64,000 nt of DNA from Roseiarcus sp963780825. GTDB taxonomy: Bacteria > Pseudomonadota > Alphaproteobacteria > Rhizobiales > Beijerinckiaceae. Under the pieces are notes generated by a model that was given only the letters and a program-made list of their open reading frames with translations, had not been told where the DNA came from and did no database searches. The translations under genes and the position numbers were made by a program. Shown in pieces: positions 48,259 through 56,619 of this stretch. Numbering within the stretch: position 1 is the stretch's first letter; each line of letters opens with the position of its first letter. The stretch spans positions 558,001 to 622,000 of the forward strand of contig CAWADL010000010.1 of NCBI GenBank assembly GCA_963780825.1, given 5' to 3'.

Positions 48259-49461
48259 ATGAGTTTGTTTCCCCGTCTGCTTGCAGCCGCGTTTGTCGCG
48301 GCGTCGTTAGTCTCCCTCCCGGCCCGCGCCGAGGACACAATCAAGATCGGCGAGATCAACTCCTACTCCGGCCTGCCCTCCTTCACCGAGCCCTATCGCA
48401 AGGGTTGGAAACTCGCGCTCGATGAGATCAACGCCGCTGGCGGCGTCGATGGCAAGAAGCTGGAGGTGATCTCCAAGGACGACGGCGGCAAGCCGGCGGA
48501 CGCCGTGACCGCAGCCAACGAACTGGTCGCCAGCGACGGCGTCGTCATGCTCGCGGGCACGTTCTTCTCCAATATTGGCTTGGCGGTCTCCGATTTCGCC
48601 AAACAGAAGAAAATTCTCTTCCTCGCCGCCGAGCCGCTGACCGACGCCGTCACGATGTCGAAGGGCAACCGCTACACGTTCCGCCTGCGCCCCGCCAACT
48701 ACGAGCAGGCCTCGATGCTGGCGCAAGAGGCGGCGAAGCTGCCGGCGAAGAAATGGGCGACGATCGCGCCCAACTACGAATACGGGCAGTCGGCGGTGGC
48801 GGTGTTCAAGGCGCTGCTCTCCAAGGCGCGGCCGGACATCCAATGGGTCGGCGAGCAATGGCCGCCGCAAGGCAAGATCGACGCCGGCGCCGTCGTCGAG
48901 GCGATCGCCAAGACCGAGCCGGAAGCGATCCTGAATGTCTGTTTCGGCCCCGATCTCGTGAAGCTGGTGCGCGAGGGAAACACGCGCGGCCTGTTCAAGG
49001 ACAGGTCGGTCGTCAGCTTTCTCACCGGCGAGCCTGAATATCTCGATCCGTTGAAGGACGAGACGCCGGAGGGTTGGATTGTCACCGGCTACCCCTGGTC
49101 CGCCGTGACGATCCCCGATCACGCGGCGTTCCTGAAAGCCTATCAGGCAAAGTACAACGACTATCCTCGGCTCGGCTCGGTCGTCGGCTATTCGACGATC
49201 AAGGCCGCCGCGGCGATCCTCGCCAAGGCGCATTCGACCGACACGGACAAGCTGATCGCGGCCGCGGAGGGCCTGAAGTTCGCCACGCCGTTCGGCGAGG
49301 TGACATTCCGCGCGATCGATCATCAATCAACGCTCGGCGCCTTCGTCGGCAAGACCGTGTTGAAGGACGGCAAGGGCGCGATGGCCGACGTCGTCTATCA
49401 CGACGGCGGCGACTACATGCCGTCCGAAGCCGACGTGAAAGCTCAGCGGCCGAAGGAGTGA
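48259..49461 (+). CDS. Branched-chain-type (LivK-like) ABC substrate-binding protein
   Basis: 400 residues, ATG at 48259 with a strong AGGAGG. Signal peptide MSLFPRLLAAAFVAASLVSL with ARA cleavage. Type 1 periplasmic binding fold (PF13458): IKIGEINSYSGLPSFTEPYRKG, VMLAGTFFSNIGLAVSDFA, ILFLAAEPLTDAVT, WATIAPNYEYGQSAVAVFK and YSTIKAAAAILAKA. Intact, and starts the importer operon inside the nicotinate locus, so a pyridine carboxylate or ring-opened acid is the likely ligand (inference from context). Confidence 0.88.
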   Translation: MSLFPRLLAAAFVAASLVSLPARAEDTIKIGEINSYSGLPSFTEPYRKGWKLALDEINAAGGVDGKKLEVISKDDGGKPADAVTAANELVASDGVVMLAGTFFSNIGLAVSDFAKQKKILFLAAEPLTDAVTMSKGNRYTFRLRPANYEQASMLAQEAAKLPAKKWATIAPNYEYGQSAVAVFKALLSKARPDIQWVGEQWPPQGKIDAGAVVEAIAKTEPEAILNVCFGPDLVKLVREGNTRGLFKDRSVVSFLTGEPEYLDPLKDETPEGWIVTGYPWSAVTIPDHAAFLKAYQAKYNDYPRLGSVVGYSTIKAAAAILAKAHSTDTDKLIAAAEGLKFATPFGEVTFRAIDHQSTLGAFVGKTVLKDGKGAMADVVYHDGGDYMPSEADVKAQRPKE

Positions 49462-49546
49462 GGCGGGCCGCCAGCGGCGCCCGTGCGGTGAGCGAGCCTT
49501 CTCATAAGCTCGACGCAGCTAACACGCCGCGCTTCGCTCAAACCAA

Positions 49547-49695
49547 CCGTCATTGCGAGCGAAGCGAAGCAATCCAGCGTTGCGGCCAAGCGCCGCGCTG
49601 GAGGCCCCGGCGCCGCCGCCTCCGCGACGCAGGGTCCAAGCCCAACGACGGCATGGTGGCGGGGCTGGATTGCTTCGCTTCGCTCGCAATGACGA
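49547..49695. repeat. REP-like inverted repeat, copy 3
   Basis: Both ~30-base arms intact (CCGTCATTGCGAGCGAAGCG and complement). The right end stops only eight bases before the start codon of the downstream permease gene, so the usual ribosome-site position is occupied by the element. Confidence 0.88.
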
Positions 49696-49702
49696 TGCGC
49701 GC

Positions 49703-51532
49703 GTGAGCTTCTACGTCATCCAGTTCATCACAGGTCTCGCCAGCGCCTGCTCGTTGTTCCTCGTCGCCTCGGGCCTGTCGATCATTTTCGGCGTGACCCG
49801 CATCGTCAACTTCGCGCACGGCGCCTTCTTTATGCTCGGCGCCTATGTCGCCTACACCGCGATCGACAAACTCGGGCCCCTCATCGGCTTCTGGCCGGCT
49901 GCGCTGCTCGCCTGCCTCGCCGTCGCCGCCATCGGCGTTGTCCTCGAGATGACGCTGCTCCGACGCATCTACGACGCGCCTGAGCTATTCCAGTTGCTCG
50001 CCACTTTCGGCGTGACGCTCGCGGTCGAAGACCTCGTGCTGTTGATCTGGGGTCCCGACGAATTGCTGGGCCCCCGCGCGCCAGGCTTCAAGGGCGCCGT
50101 CTCGATCCTCGGCCGGCCATTCCCGACCTACGATCTGCTGCTGATCGCGCTCGCGCCCGCCGTGATGATCGTGCTGTGGGTGCTGTTCCGTCGCACGCGC
50201 TGGGGCGTACTGGTCCGTGCGGCGACGCAGGACCGCGAGATGACGGCGGCGCTCGGCGTCAATCAAAAGTTCCTGTTCAGCAGCGTCTTTGGTCTGGGCG
50301 TGTTTCTCGCGGCGCTCGGCGGCGCGCTGGCGCTGCCGCGCGAAGCCGCCAATCATACGATGGACCTGCAGGCCATCGCCGAGGCGCTGGTCGTCGTCGT
50401 CATCGGCGGCCTCGGCAGCCTTCCCGGCACGTTCCTCGCCGCCATCCTCGTCGCCGAACTCAACGCCTTCGGCATTCTCATCCTGCCCGGCGTCTCGATC
50501 GCGCTGGCGTTCGTCGTGATGGCGCTCGTGCTCGTGGTCCGCCCCTGGGGCCTGATGGGCAAGCCCGAGGCGCTTGCCCGGCCCGCGAGCACAACCACGG
50601 CCTCGCGCTTTCGTCCCCTGGATGCGCGCGCCCGTGCCGGGCTGGCGCTTGGCCTCTTGCTGGTGGCGGCGTTGCCGTTGGTTGCCGGACCCTATGCGTT
50701 GGCGGTCGCCAGCGAACTCGCGATCTTCGCGCTCTTCGCGGCGAGCCTGCATTTCCTGGTTGGCGCGGCGGGTCTCATCTCGTTCGGCCACGCCGCCTAT
50801 TTCGGCCTTGGCGGCTATGGCGCGGCGTTGGCGCTCAAGACGCTCGGCCTCGGCATGGGCGCCTCGCTGTTCTGCGGCGTCGCGCTGGCGCTCGCTGGCG
50901 CGCTGGTGTTTGGTTGGTTCTGCGTCCGGTTGACCGGCGTGCATTCGGCGATGCTGACGCTCGCCTTCGCGCAAATCGCCTGGTCGCTGACCTTCCAGTG
51001 GACCGACGTCACCGGCGGCGACAACGGCATCGTCGGCGTCTGGCCCGCAGCCTGGGCCTCCAGCCCGGCGCGCTTCTTCTGGCTCTGTCTGATCGTCTGC
51101 GGCCTGGCGATCGCGGCCTTGCGCGCCATTACGCTCTCGCCGTTCGGCTACGCCGTGCGGGCGCTGCGCGACAGCGAGCCGCGCGCGGAAACGCTCGGCA
51201 TCGCGCGTCAGCCGATGCAATGGGCCGCCTTCACGCTCGCTGGCGGCTTCGCCGGCCTCGCCGGCGCCCTCTACGCCTTTCTGAAAGGCAGCGTATTTCC
51301 TGACAATCTCGGCATCCCCTTGTCGATTGACGGCCTGGTGATGGTGCTGGTTGGCGGCGTCGATACGATCTCCGGCGGCGTCGTCGGCGCCATCGTGTTT
51401 CGCGCGCTGTCGATCTGGACCATCAGTCACACCGACTATTCGCGGCTGGTCATCGGCGTCGTCATTGTCGCGCTGGTGCTGCTGTTCCCGCGCGGCCTGA
51501 TCGGAACATTGAACCGACGAGCCCGGCCATGA
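49703..51532 (+). CDS. Fused LivH-LivM ABC transporter permease
   Basis: 609 residues from GTG at 49703. The longer ORF from 49553 translates a repeat element and is rejected. N-terminal half is LivH-like (FYVIQFITGLASACSLFLVASG, GVTRIVNFAHGAFFMLGAY, AIAEALVVVVIGGLGSLPGTF). A charged linker at ~residues 290-315 leads into the LivM-like half (LHFLVGAAGLISFGHAAYFGLGG, AFAQIAWSLTFQW, DSEPRAETLGIA, VMVLVGGVDTISGGVVGAIV). Both permeases are normally separate, although fusions occur. Stop overlaps the ATPase start (ATGA). Frame intact over its whole length. Confidence 0.88.
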   Translation: MSFYVIQFITGLASACSLFLVASGLSIIFGVTRIVNFAHGAFFMLGAYVAYTAIDKLGPLIGFWPAALLACLAVAAIGVVLEMTLLRRIYDAPELFQLLATFGVTLAVEDLVLLIWGPDELLGPRAPGFKGAVSILGRPFPTYDLLLIALAPAVMIVLWVLFRRTRWGVLVRAATQDREMTAALGVNQKFLFSSVFGLGVFLAALGGALALPREAANHTMDLQAIAEALVVVVIGGLGSLPGTFLAAILVAELNAFGILILPGVSIALAFVVMALVLVVRPWGLMGKPEALARPASTTTASRFRPLDARARAGLALGLLLVAALPLVAGPYALAVASELAIFALFAASLHFLVGAAGLISFGHAAYFGLGGYGAALALKTLGLGMGASLFCGVALALAGALVFGWFCVRLTGVHSAMLTLAFAQIAWSLTFQWTDVTGGDNGIVGVWPAAWASSPARFFWLCLIVCGLAIAALRAITLSPFGYAVRALRDSEPRAETLGIARQPMQWAAFTLAGGFAGLAGALYAFLKGSVFPDNLGIPLSIDGLVMVLVGGVDTISGGVVGAIVFRALSIWTISHTDYSRLVIGVVIVALVLLFPRGLIGTLNRRARP

Positions 51533-52290
51533 CGGCGCTACACGTCGAAGCTCTGACCAAATCGTATCGCGGCTTCGTCGCCGTCAAAGGCGTGACGTTC
51601 TCGCTGCAACCCGGCGAGATCCTGGCGCTGATCGGCCCCAACGGCGCCGGCAAGACCACCTGTTTCAACATGATCAACGGCCAGATCGCGCCGACCTCCG
51701 GCCATATCCAGATATTTGACCGCCGCGCCGACGGCCTCTCGCCCCGCGCGATTGGGCGCCTCGGCGTCGGGCGAACCTTTCAGGTTGCCGCGACCTTCGG
51801 CTCGATGACGCTCGCCGAAAACGTGCAGATGGCGCTGCTCGCGCACGCGGGCGAGCTATGGCCAAGCTTTGGTTGGGCCGCGCGTCGGCGTCGCAGCGAG
51901 GCGCTCGACATTCTCGCGCAGGTTGGAATGGCTGATCAGGCCGAGCGGCTGACCGCCGAGATCGCCTACGGCGATGTCAAGCGCCTCGACTTCGCGCTCG
52001 CGCTCGCGCAGGCGCCGCGCCTGTTGTTGATGGACGAACCCGCCGCCGGCATGGGGCCAAGCGAACGGCGCGGCTTGATGGCGCTGGTCGAGCGCATCGC
52101 GCGCGAGCGCAACATCGGCGTGCTGTTCACCGAGCACGACATGGATGTGGTGTTTGGTCACGCCGATCGCCTGTTGGTGCTCAATCGCGGCGAGCTTATC
52201 GCCGAAGGCAAGCCGGAAGAGGTGCGCGCGCGAGAGGATGTGCGCCGGGTTTATCTCGGCGCCGGTTTGCTGGAGGGCGGCTCGCGATGA
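51529..52290 (+). CDS. LivG-type ABC transporter ATP-binding protein
   Basis: 253 residues from ATG at 51529. Walker A LIGPNGAGKTTCFNMI (~38), AIGRLGVGRTFQVAATFGSMT (Q-loop region), a signature replaced by TAEIAYGDVKRLDFAL as is usual in LivG-type proteins (weak LSYG-like form), Walker B LLLMDEPAAGM and H-loop LFTEHDMDVVFGHADR. Ends ATGA-overlapping the partner ATPase. Intact. Confidence 0.9.
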   Translation: MTALHVEALTKSYRGFVAVKGVTFSLQPGEILALIGPNGAGKTTCFNMINGQIAPTSGHIQIFDRRADGLSPRAIGRLGVGRTFQVAATFGSMTLAENVQMALLAHAGELWPSFGWAARRRRSEALDILAQVGMADQAERLTAEIAYGDVKRLDFALALAQAPRLLLMDEPAAGMGPSERRGLMALVERIARERNIGVLFTEHDMDVVFGHADRLLVLNRGELIAEGKPEEVRAREDVRRVYLGAGLLEGGSR

Positions 52291-53001
52291 CTGAGGCCGG
52301 CCTGACTGTGCAAAACCTCAGCGCGTCTTACGGCCGCGCCCGCGCGTTGTTTGATGTCTCGCTCGATGTCCGCCCCGGCGAGGCGGTGGCGCTGCTTGGG
52401 CGCAACGGGGCCGGCAAATCGACGACGTTTCGCGCGATCCTCGGCCTGTTGAAGGCCCGAAGCGGCGATCTGCATTTCGCTGGCCACGATCTGGCGCATC
52501 TGCCGACCCACGCTATCGTTCGCCTCGGGCTCGGCTACGTGCCTGAAGATCGGCGCATCTTCTCGGACCTGACGGTCGCCGAGAACCTGAGCGTCGGCCG
52601 TCGCGCGGCCCGCGACGGCGCGGCCGCCTGGACGCCGGAAAAGCTCTACGAAATCTTCCCTAATCTCGCGGAGCTGCGCCATCGCGCCGGCGCGCGCATG
52701 TCCGGCGGCGAGCAGCAGATGCTGGCGATCGCGCGCACGCTGATGGGCAATCCCTCGCTGTTGTTGCTCGACGAGCCCTCGGAAGGCTTGGCGCCGCGCA
52801 TCGTCGAGCAGATGATCGCGGCGATCGGGGAAATGAAGCGGGAGGGATCTGGGCATGCTGATCGCCGAGCAGAACCTCGCCTTCGCCCGCCTCGTCGCCA
52901 GCCGTGTCTACGTGATCGAGAAGGGCGCCGTGCGTTTCTCGGGGACCGTGGCTGAGTTCGACGCGGCGCCTGGCGTGCGCGACGCTTATCTCGCGTTGTG
53001 A
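52287..53001 (+). CDS. LivF-type ABC transporter ATP-binding protein, one frameshift
   Basis: About 237 residues. Walker A LLGRNGAGKSTTF, VPEDRRIFSDLTVAENL (Q-loop region), signature RMSGGEQQMLAIARTLM and Walker B LLLLDEPSEGLAP. At about 52845 one extra base (GGGATCTGGG) shifts the frame; removing it gives GMLIAEQNLAFARLVASRVYVIEKG and the stop TGA at 52999-53001. Partner of the LivG-type ATPase. Confidence 0.85.
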
Positions 53002-53008
53002 GCTGAAC

Positions 53009-53435
53009 ATGGCCGCGGGCAAGACGGACTACAAGCTCGACGATCAGGTCGGCTTCGTGCTGCGGCAGGCGCAGCAGCGGCATGCGACGCTGTTTGCTTC
53101 GCTGATGATCGAGGGGCTGACGCCGACGCAATGGGCCGCGCATGTCTAAGCTCGCCGAGATCGGCGCGTCTTCACAAAACAGGCTCGGCCGGCTCACGGC
53201 GATGGACGCCGCGACGATCAAGGGCGTCATCGATCGTCTTGTCGGCCGCGGCTTCGTCAGCGCGCGCGCCGACGCCGACGATGCCCGCCGCCTGCTCGTC
53301 GATCTGACCCCGCTCGGCGCGGAGGTTTTTGCGCGCGCCGCGCCGGTCGCGCATGAGATCACCAGCGCAGACGCTGGCGCCGCTGGTGAGGACGAGCAAC
53401 GAACGTTGGTGGCCTTGCTGCGGAGGTTGGCCTGA
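53009..53435 (+). CDS. MarR-family regulator, frameshifted
   Basis: ATG at 53009, eight bases after LivF. Opening KLDDQVGFVLRQAQQRHATLF and GLTPTQWAA lead, after one extra C at about 53138 (GCGCATG for GCGATG), into MSKLAEIGASSQNRLGRLTAM, DAATIKGVIDRLVGRGFVSARAD and DDARRLLVDLTPLGAEVF (wing), ending at 53435. A second compensated slip near 53360 is possible. About 141 residues. Sits at the end of the nicotinate importer operon and is the best candidate for its ligand-responsive repressor. Confidence 0.78.
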
Positions 53436-53523
53436 GCCGGGCGGCCAGTCAGTTGGACGCAGCAGAACGCGCGCCGATTGTCGGCCGACGATGTTTCCCG
53501 AACCAACGTTCGCCAACCGAAGT

Positions 53524-54142
53524 TTACGAACCAACCTTTCTGGCGTCGATGGTTTTCTCCCGTTGCGTTAGGCCGTTAGACGCTCTTCACGTAGGCATCA
53601 GCGACCTCGGCGGCGGGGATGTCCCTGCGCGGGTTCTCATCTCGCTACGATTCGATCAGCGTTTCCGTCACCCAAGGCGGACTTACCACGTTCACGCGGA
53701 CCTTCTCGCTCCCCAGCTCCAGCGCGGCGGCGCGAGCAAAGCCTTCCAGTCCGGCGTTGACCATGCTGATGGCTGCGGCGCCGGGCATCGGCTCCGAGGC
53801 TAGCACGCCGCTAGTGATGGTGATCGAGCCCCCCGGGCGGACGTACTGTGAACCCACCCGCACGACATTCACTTGACCCATGAGCTTGTCGTGAAGGCAT
53901 TTCTCGAAGTCGGCGTCAGTAAGCGCAGCGAGCGGCTTGAATACTGCGCCTCCCGCCGCGCTGACGATGGCGTCGACCTTGCCGACCGCCGCGAACGCCT
54001 TTTCGAGCGAGGCCTTGTCGGTGATGTCCGCCGCGTATTGCGGCGAAGAGCGGGAGATCGCAATGACCTCATGTTTGCCCTGCAGCGCCGAAGCCACAGC
54101 TTTGCCGATGGTGCCCGTCGCGCCAACAATCAGGATCTTCAT
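53524..54142 (-). pseudogene. Short-chain dehydrogenase (small atypical SDR), disrupted by stop codons
   Basis: ATG at 54142: MKILIVGATGTIGKAVASALQ (NADP-binding GxxGxxG), ADITDKASLEKAF, IVSAAGGAVFKPL, SITITSGVL, AAISMVNAGLEGFARAAALEL and VRVNVVSPPWVTETLIES. A TAG at 53645-53647 stops this frame, yet the frame continues with DIPAAEVADAYVKSV to a TAA at 53576, and after one more shift with IDARKVGS and a stop near 53524, all matching the family's C-terminus. Two nonsense codons plus a frameshift make this the best case for a real pseudogene, though sequence error is not excluded. Confidence 0.7.
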
Positions 54143-54244
54143 GCCCGTCTCCCGAATACTGTTTCATGCGAGGATATCGGAGTTCAGAATTGCCTGCTAC
54201 GGCAAAGACGCCAATATTTGCGAGCTTTTCCCGAGGCCGGAAGA

Positions 54245-54484
54245 ATGATGAAGCACATGTTTGCCGTGCTTATCGCAGTCATCGCCATGGCGACGCCGAT
54301 GTGGGCGCGAGCTACGGTTGGCGAGAAAGCCTGCGCGGCGGAAAATAGTGCGCAGATCGAGGCTTGCGCCAATGGGCGTCAATGTCAGAAATCCTGCCGC
54401 CAGGCGGTCAGGAGCTACAGAAATTGCATGGCGGACGCAGCACACATTCGAATTCTCGGGAGCCCTCGCGGCTGCCTTCTATAG
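54245..54484 (+). CDS. Small secreted six-cysteine protein
   Basis: 79 residues from ATG at 54245 after GGAAG (a second ATG follows at 54248). Hydrophobic signal peptide MFAVLIAVIAMATPMWARA. The mature part of ~55 residues contains six cysteines (KAC, EAC, RQC, KSC, RNC, RGC), consistent with three disulfides in the periplasm or outside. No family recognised. The final residues IRILGSPRGCLL may be altered by an indel. Confidence 0.5.
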   Translation: MMKHMFAVLIAVIAMATPMWARATVGEKACAAENSAQIEACANGRQCQKSCRQAVRSYRNCMADAAHIRILGSPRGCLL

Positions 54485-54629
54485 GGAGCGATTGGGCGTT
54501 TGTCTGGGCCGAAACGATGGGTCACTGCCCTTGCGAAAGCCGATTTGTTTCTGCTAACCTCCTAAAAGCACTTTTTCAACGTAGATTTTGAGTCGTCCGC
54601 AACCAGGTTCGGCGCAGCCGGGGGGAAAT

Positions 54630-56547
54630 ATGGCCTTTGTGATCAACGCTACCTTTGATTCAAGTGTCACAGGCTTACAGACCACGGATCCGACGCTCTA
54701 CTCAGAATATACAGGCGCTGTTACCGCCGCCATTCAGTTTTTCGAGCAAAATTTCACGAATAACATTACGGTCAACATTAATTTTGGTTGGGGCGAAGTG
54801 GCGGGTATGGGGATCGCGGCGGGAGCGAGCGGCGAAAGCTCAGCTTCCCTAAACACTTTTACATACAATCAAGTTCTTACCGCTTTAACCGCAACAGACA
54901 CAACTTCGGCGGTGCAAACGGCGGCTGTGGCTTCATTGCCAACAACGGATCCAACTAATGGAGGAACCTTTGACGTCAATTTTGCCGAACAGCTTGCGTT
55001 AGGTCTGACGGGCGGCAGCGCCAGTAGCACAACCAACGACGGCTCCGTCGGCCTAGATTCGTCGGCCTCGGAAAATTGGGTTTGGACGCAGAACGGAAAT
55101 TACAGCAGCAACACCAGCAATGACGCCGTCGGGACTTTGGAGCACGAAATATCGGAAGTGCTCGGACGGTCCGATGTCGGCGGCGCCAATAGCACTTACA
55201 CTCCCTTAGATTTATTCCGATACACCGCCGCCGACGGAAAGGACAGTGACCCAATCGGGGGCGCGGCGGGCGCTCGCGACGAGCCGTTCGCGGCCGGTTA
55301 CAACGCCAACAACCCTTCGTACTTCTCGTACAATGGCCAAACGGTCACGCTGTTGTACGAGACGCCGCGGACGTGGCCGCCGGCTCCGATATCGCCGATT
55401 GGGCGCCGTCGAGTCGGATACGATTCTTTCGGCGATGGCCCCACCGGCGCGGCGAGCCCGGTCTCGACGACCGACCTTCAGGAAATGAATGTCATCGGCT
55501 ACGACCTCGTTTGCTACGCATCGGGGACGCACATCCTGACCTCTACGGGCGAGATTGCGGTCGAGCGGCTTGCTGTTGGCGACGTCGTGGTGACAGCTTC
55601 GGGAGAGCGCCGGCCGATCCGCTGGCTCGGCCATCGAAACGTGAATTGCCGACGCCACCCACATCCGAACGAGGTGATGCCAATCCGCATCGCCGCCCAC
55701 GCTTTCGCTTCCAACAAGCCCGCTCGCGATCTCTACGTATCGCCCGGGCATGCGATCTGCGTTGATCTCACGGACGAGGTTCTGATCCCAGCCGGCGCGC
55801 TGATCAATGGCGCAACGATCCAACAAGCGAAGGTCGAGGAGATAACCTACTGGCACGTCGAGTTGGACAGTCACGACATTCTCCTCGCTGAGAACTTGCC
55901 GGCCGAGAGTTATCTCGAGATGGGCAATCGCAACTTTTTCGCCGAGGCGGCTGTAGTGTCTCTCGAAGCCGCGCCCGACGCAAAGCGGCGTACCCACGCG
56001 GATTTCTGTCGGCCGTTCCACGATAGTGGCGCCTTGGTTGAGGCGGTGCGGTCGCAGCTTTCCGCCCGCGCCCAGTCGGCTCGGTTGGAAGCTGCGCCGC
56101 GATGCGCTTGCTGATCTTCATCTCGTCGTCGATGGCGTACGGATCGATCCGGCGACTGTGCAAGACCAATGCGTCCGGTTCACCGTGCAGGCTGGCTCGC
56201 GCGATGTCTGGCTAGCGTCGCAGGCTTCGCGGCCGCTCGATGTCGGTGCCGGTCTCGACTTTCGCGCGCTTGGCGTCTGCTTGGCGAAAATGTCGATCGA
56301 AGACGGGTCCACACTTCCGCACGAAATCTCGCTGGAACACACGGCGCTCGGCGTCGGCTACCACGAGCTCGAACGCAGCGGGGAAGTCACGTGGCGCTGG
56401 ACGACGGGGCGGGCGCAGCTGCCTGAGGCGCTTTGGGCGCATCGCAGCGGCGACTTCACCTTGCGGGTCGATCTCGCCGGCCCCGCGCTGCCGAGATGGG
56501 TCGCCCCGGCCGACGAACCAAGTTACGAAAGTTCTCAGGCCGCCTGA
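54630..56547 (+). CDS. NF038122-type metalloprotease-like protein fused to a Hint domain, frameshifted
   Basis: ATG at 54630 preceded by GGGGGGAAAT. No signal peptide. Residues ~1-290: MAFVINATFDSSVTGL..., metal-site-like LEHEISEVLGRS (~173, HExxE rather than HExxH), TPLDLFRY, DLQEMNVIGYDL; this matches the Rhizobiales metalloprotease-like family. Residues ~305-450: Hint_2 domain beginning at Cys in CYASGTHILTSTGEIAVERL and including SPGHAICV and HVELDSHDILLAENLPAESY. Indels: two compensating ones near 55370-55430, and one extra base near 56085 after which LGWKLRRDALADLHLVVDG and RFTVQAGSRDVWLAS continue to 56547. Hint domains self-cleave in other proteins; a processed secreted effector or matrix protein is possible. 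Confidence 0.75.
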
Positions 56548-56591
56548 GACGGAGGGTTGACACGCTCGGGCGCTATTCGCCCAGCGCGATC

Positions 56592-56619
56592 AGCGGCAAA
56601 GGCAGTCTTGCCGCTTTTT
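56592..56619 (+). terminator. Rho-independent terminator
   Basis: Eight-bp stem AGCGGCAA / TTGCCGCT with an 8-base loop followed by TTTT, 45 bases after the Hint-protein stop and just touching the convergent enamidase stop at 56618-56620. Confidence 0.8.

Noticed and set aside
40377..49695. CRISPR array suggested by several similar repeats
   Set aside because: Repeats are few, large, palindromic and widely spaced, with no regular spacers or cas genes.
49553..49702. Upstream extension of the LivH-LivM protein (MRAKRSNPAL...)
   Set aside because: It is translation of a REP-like element also present in other gaps; the permease similarity starts at the GTG at 49703.
49985..51430. 481-residue minus-strand ORF opposite the LivH-LivM gene
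   Set aside because: Low-complexity, Arg/Glu/Gln-rich antisense reading caused by GC-rich codon structure; the permease frame is unambiguous.
2374..53647. Stop-codon reassignment (readthrough of TAA at 2374, TAG at 53645)
   Set aside because: TAA, TAG and TGA all end many intact genes in the window normally.
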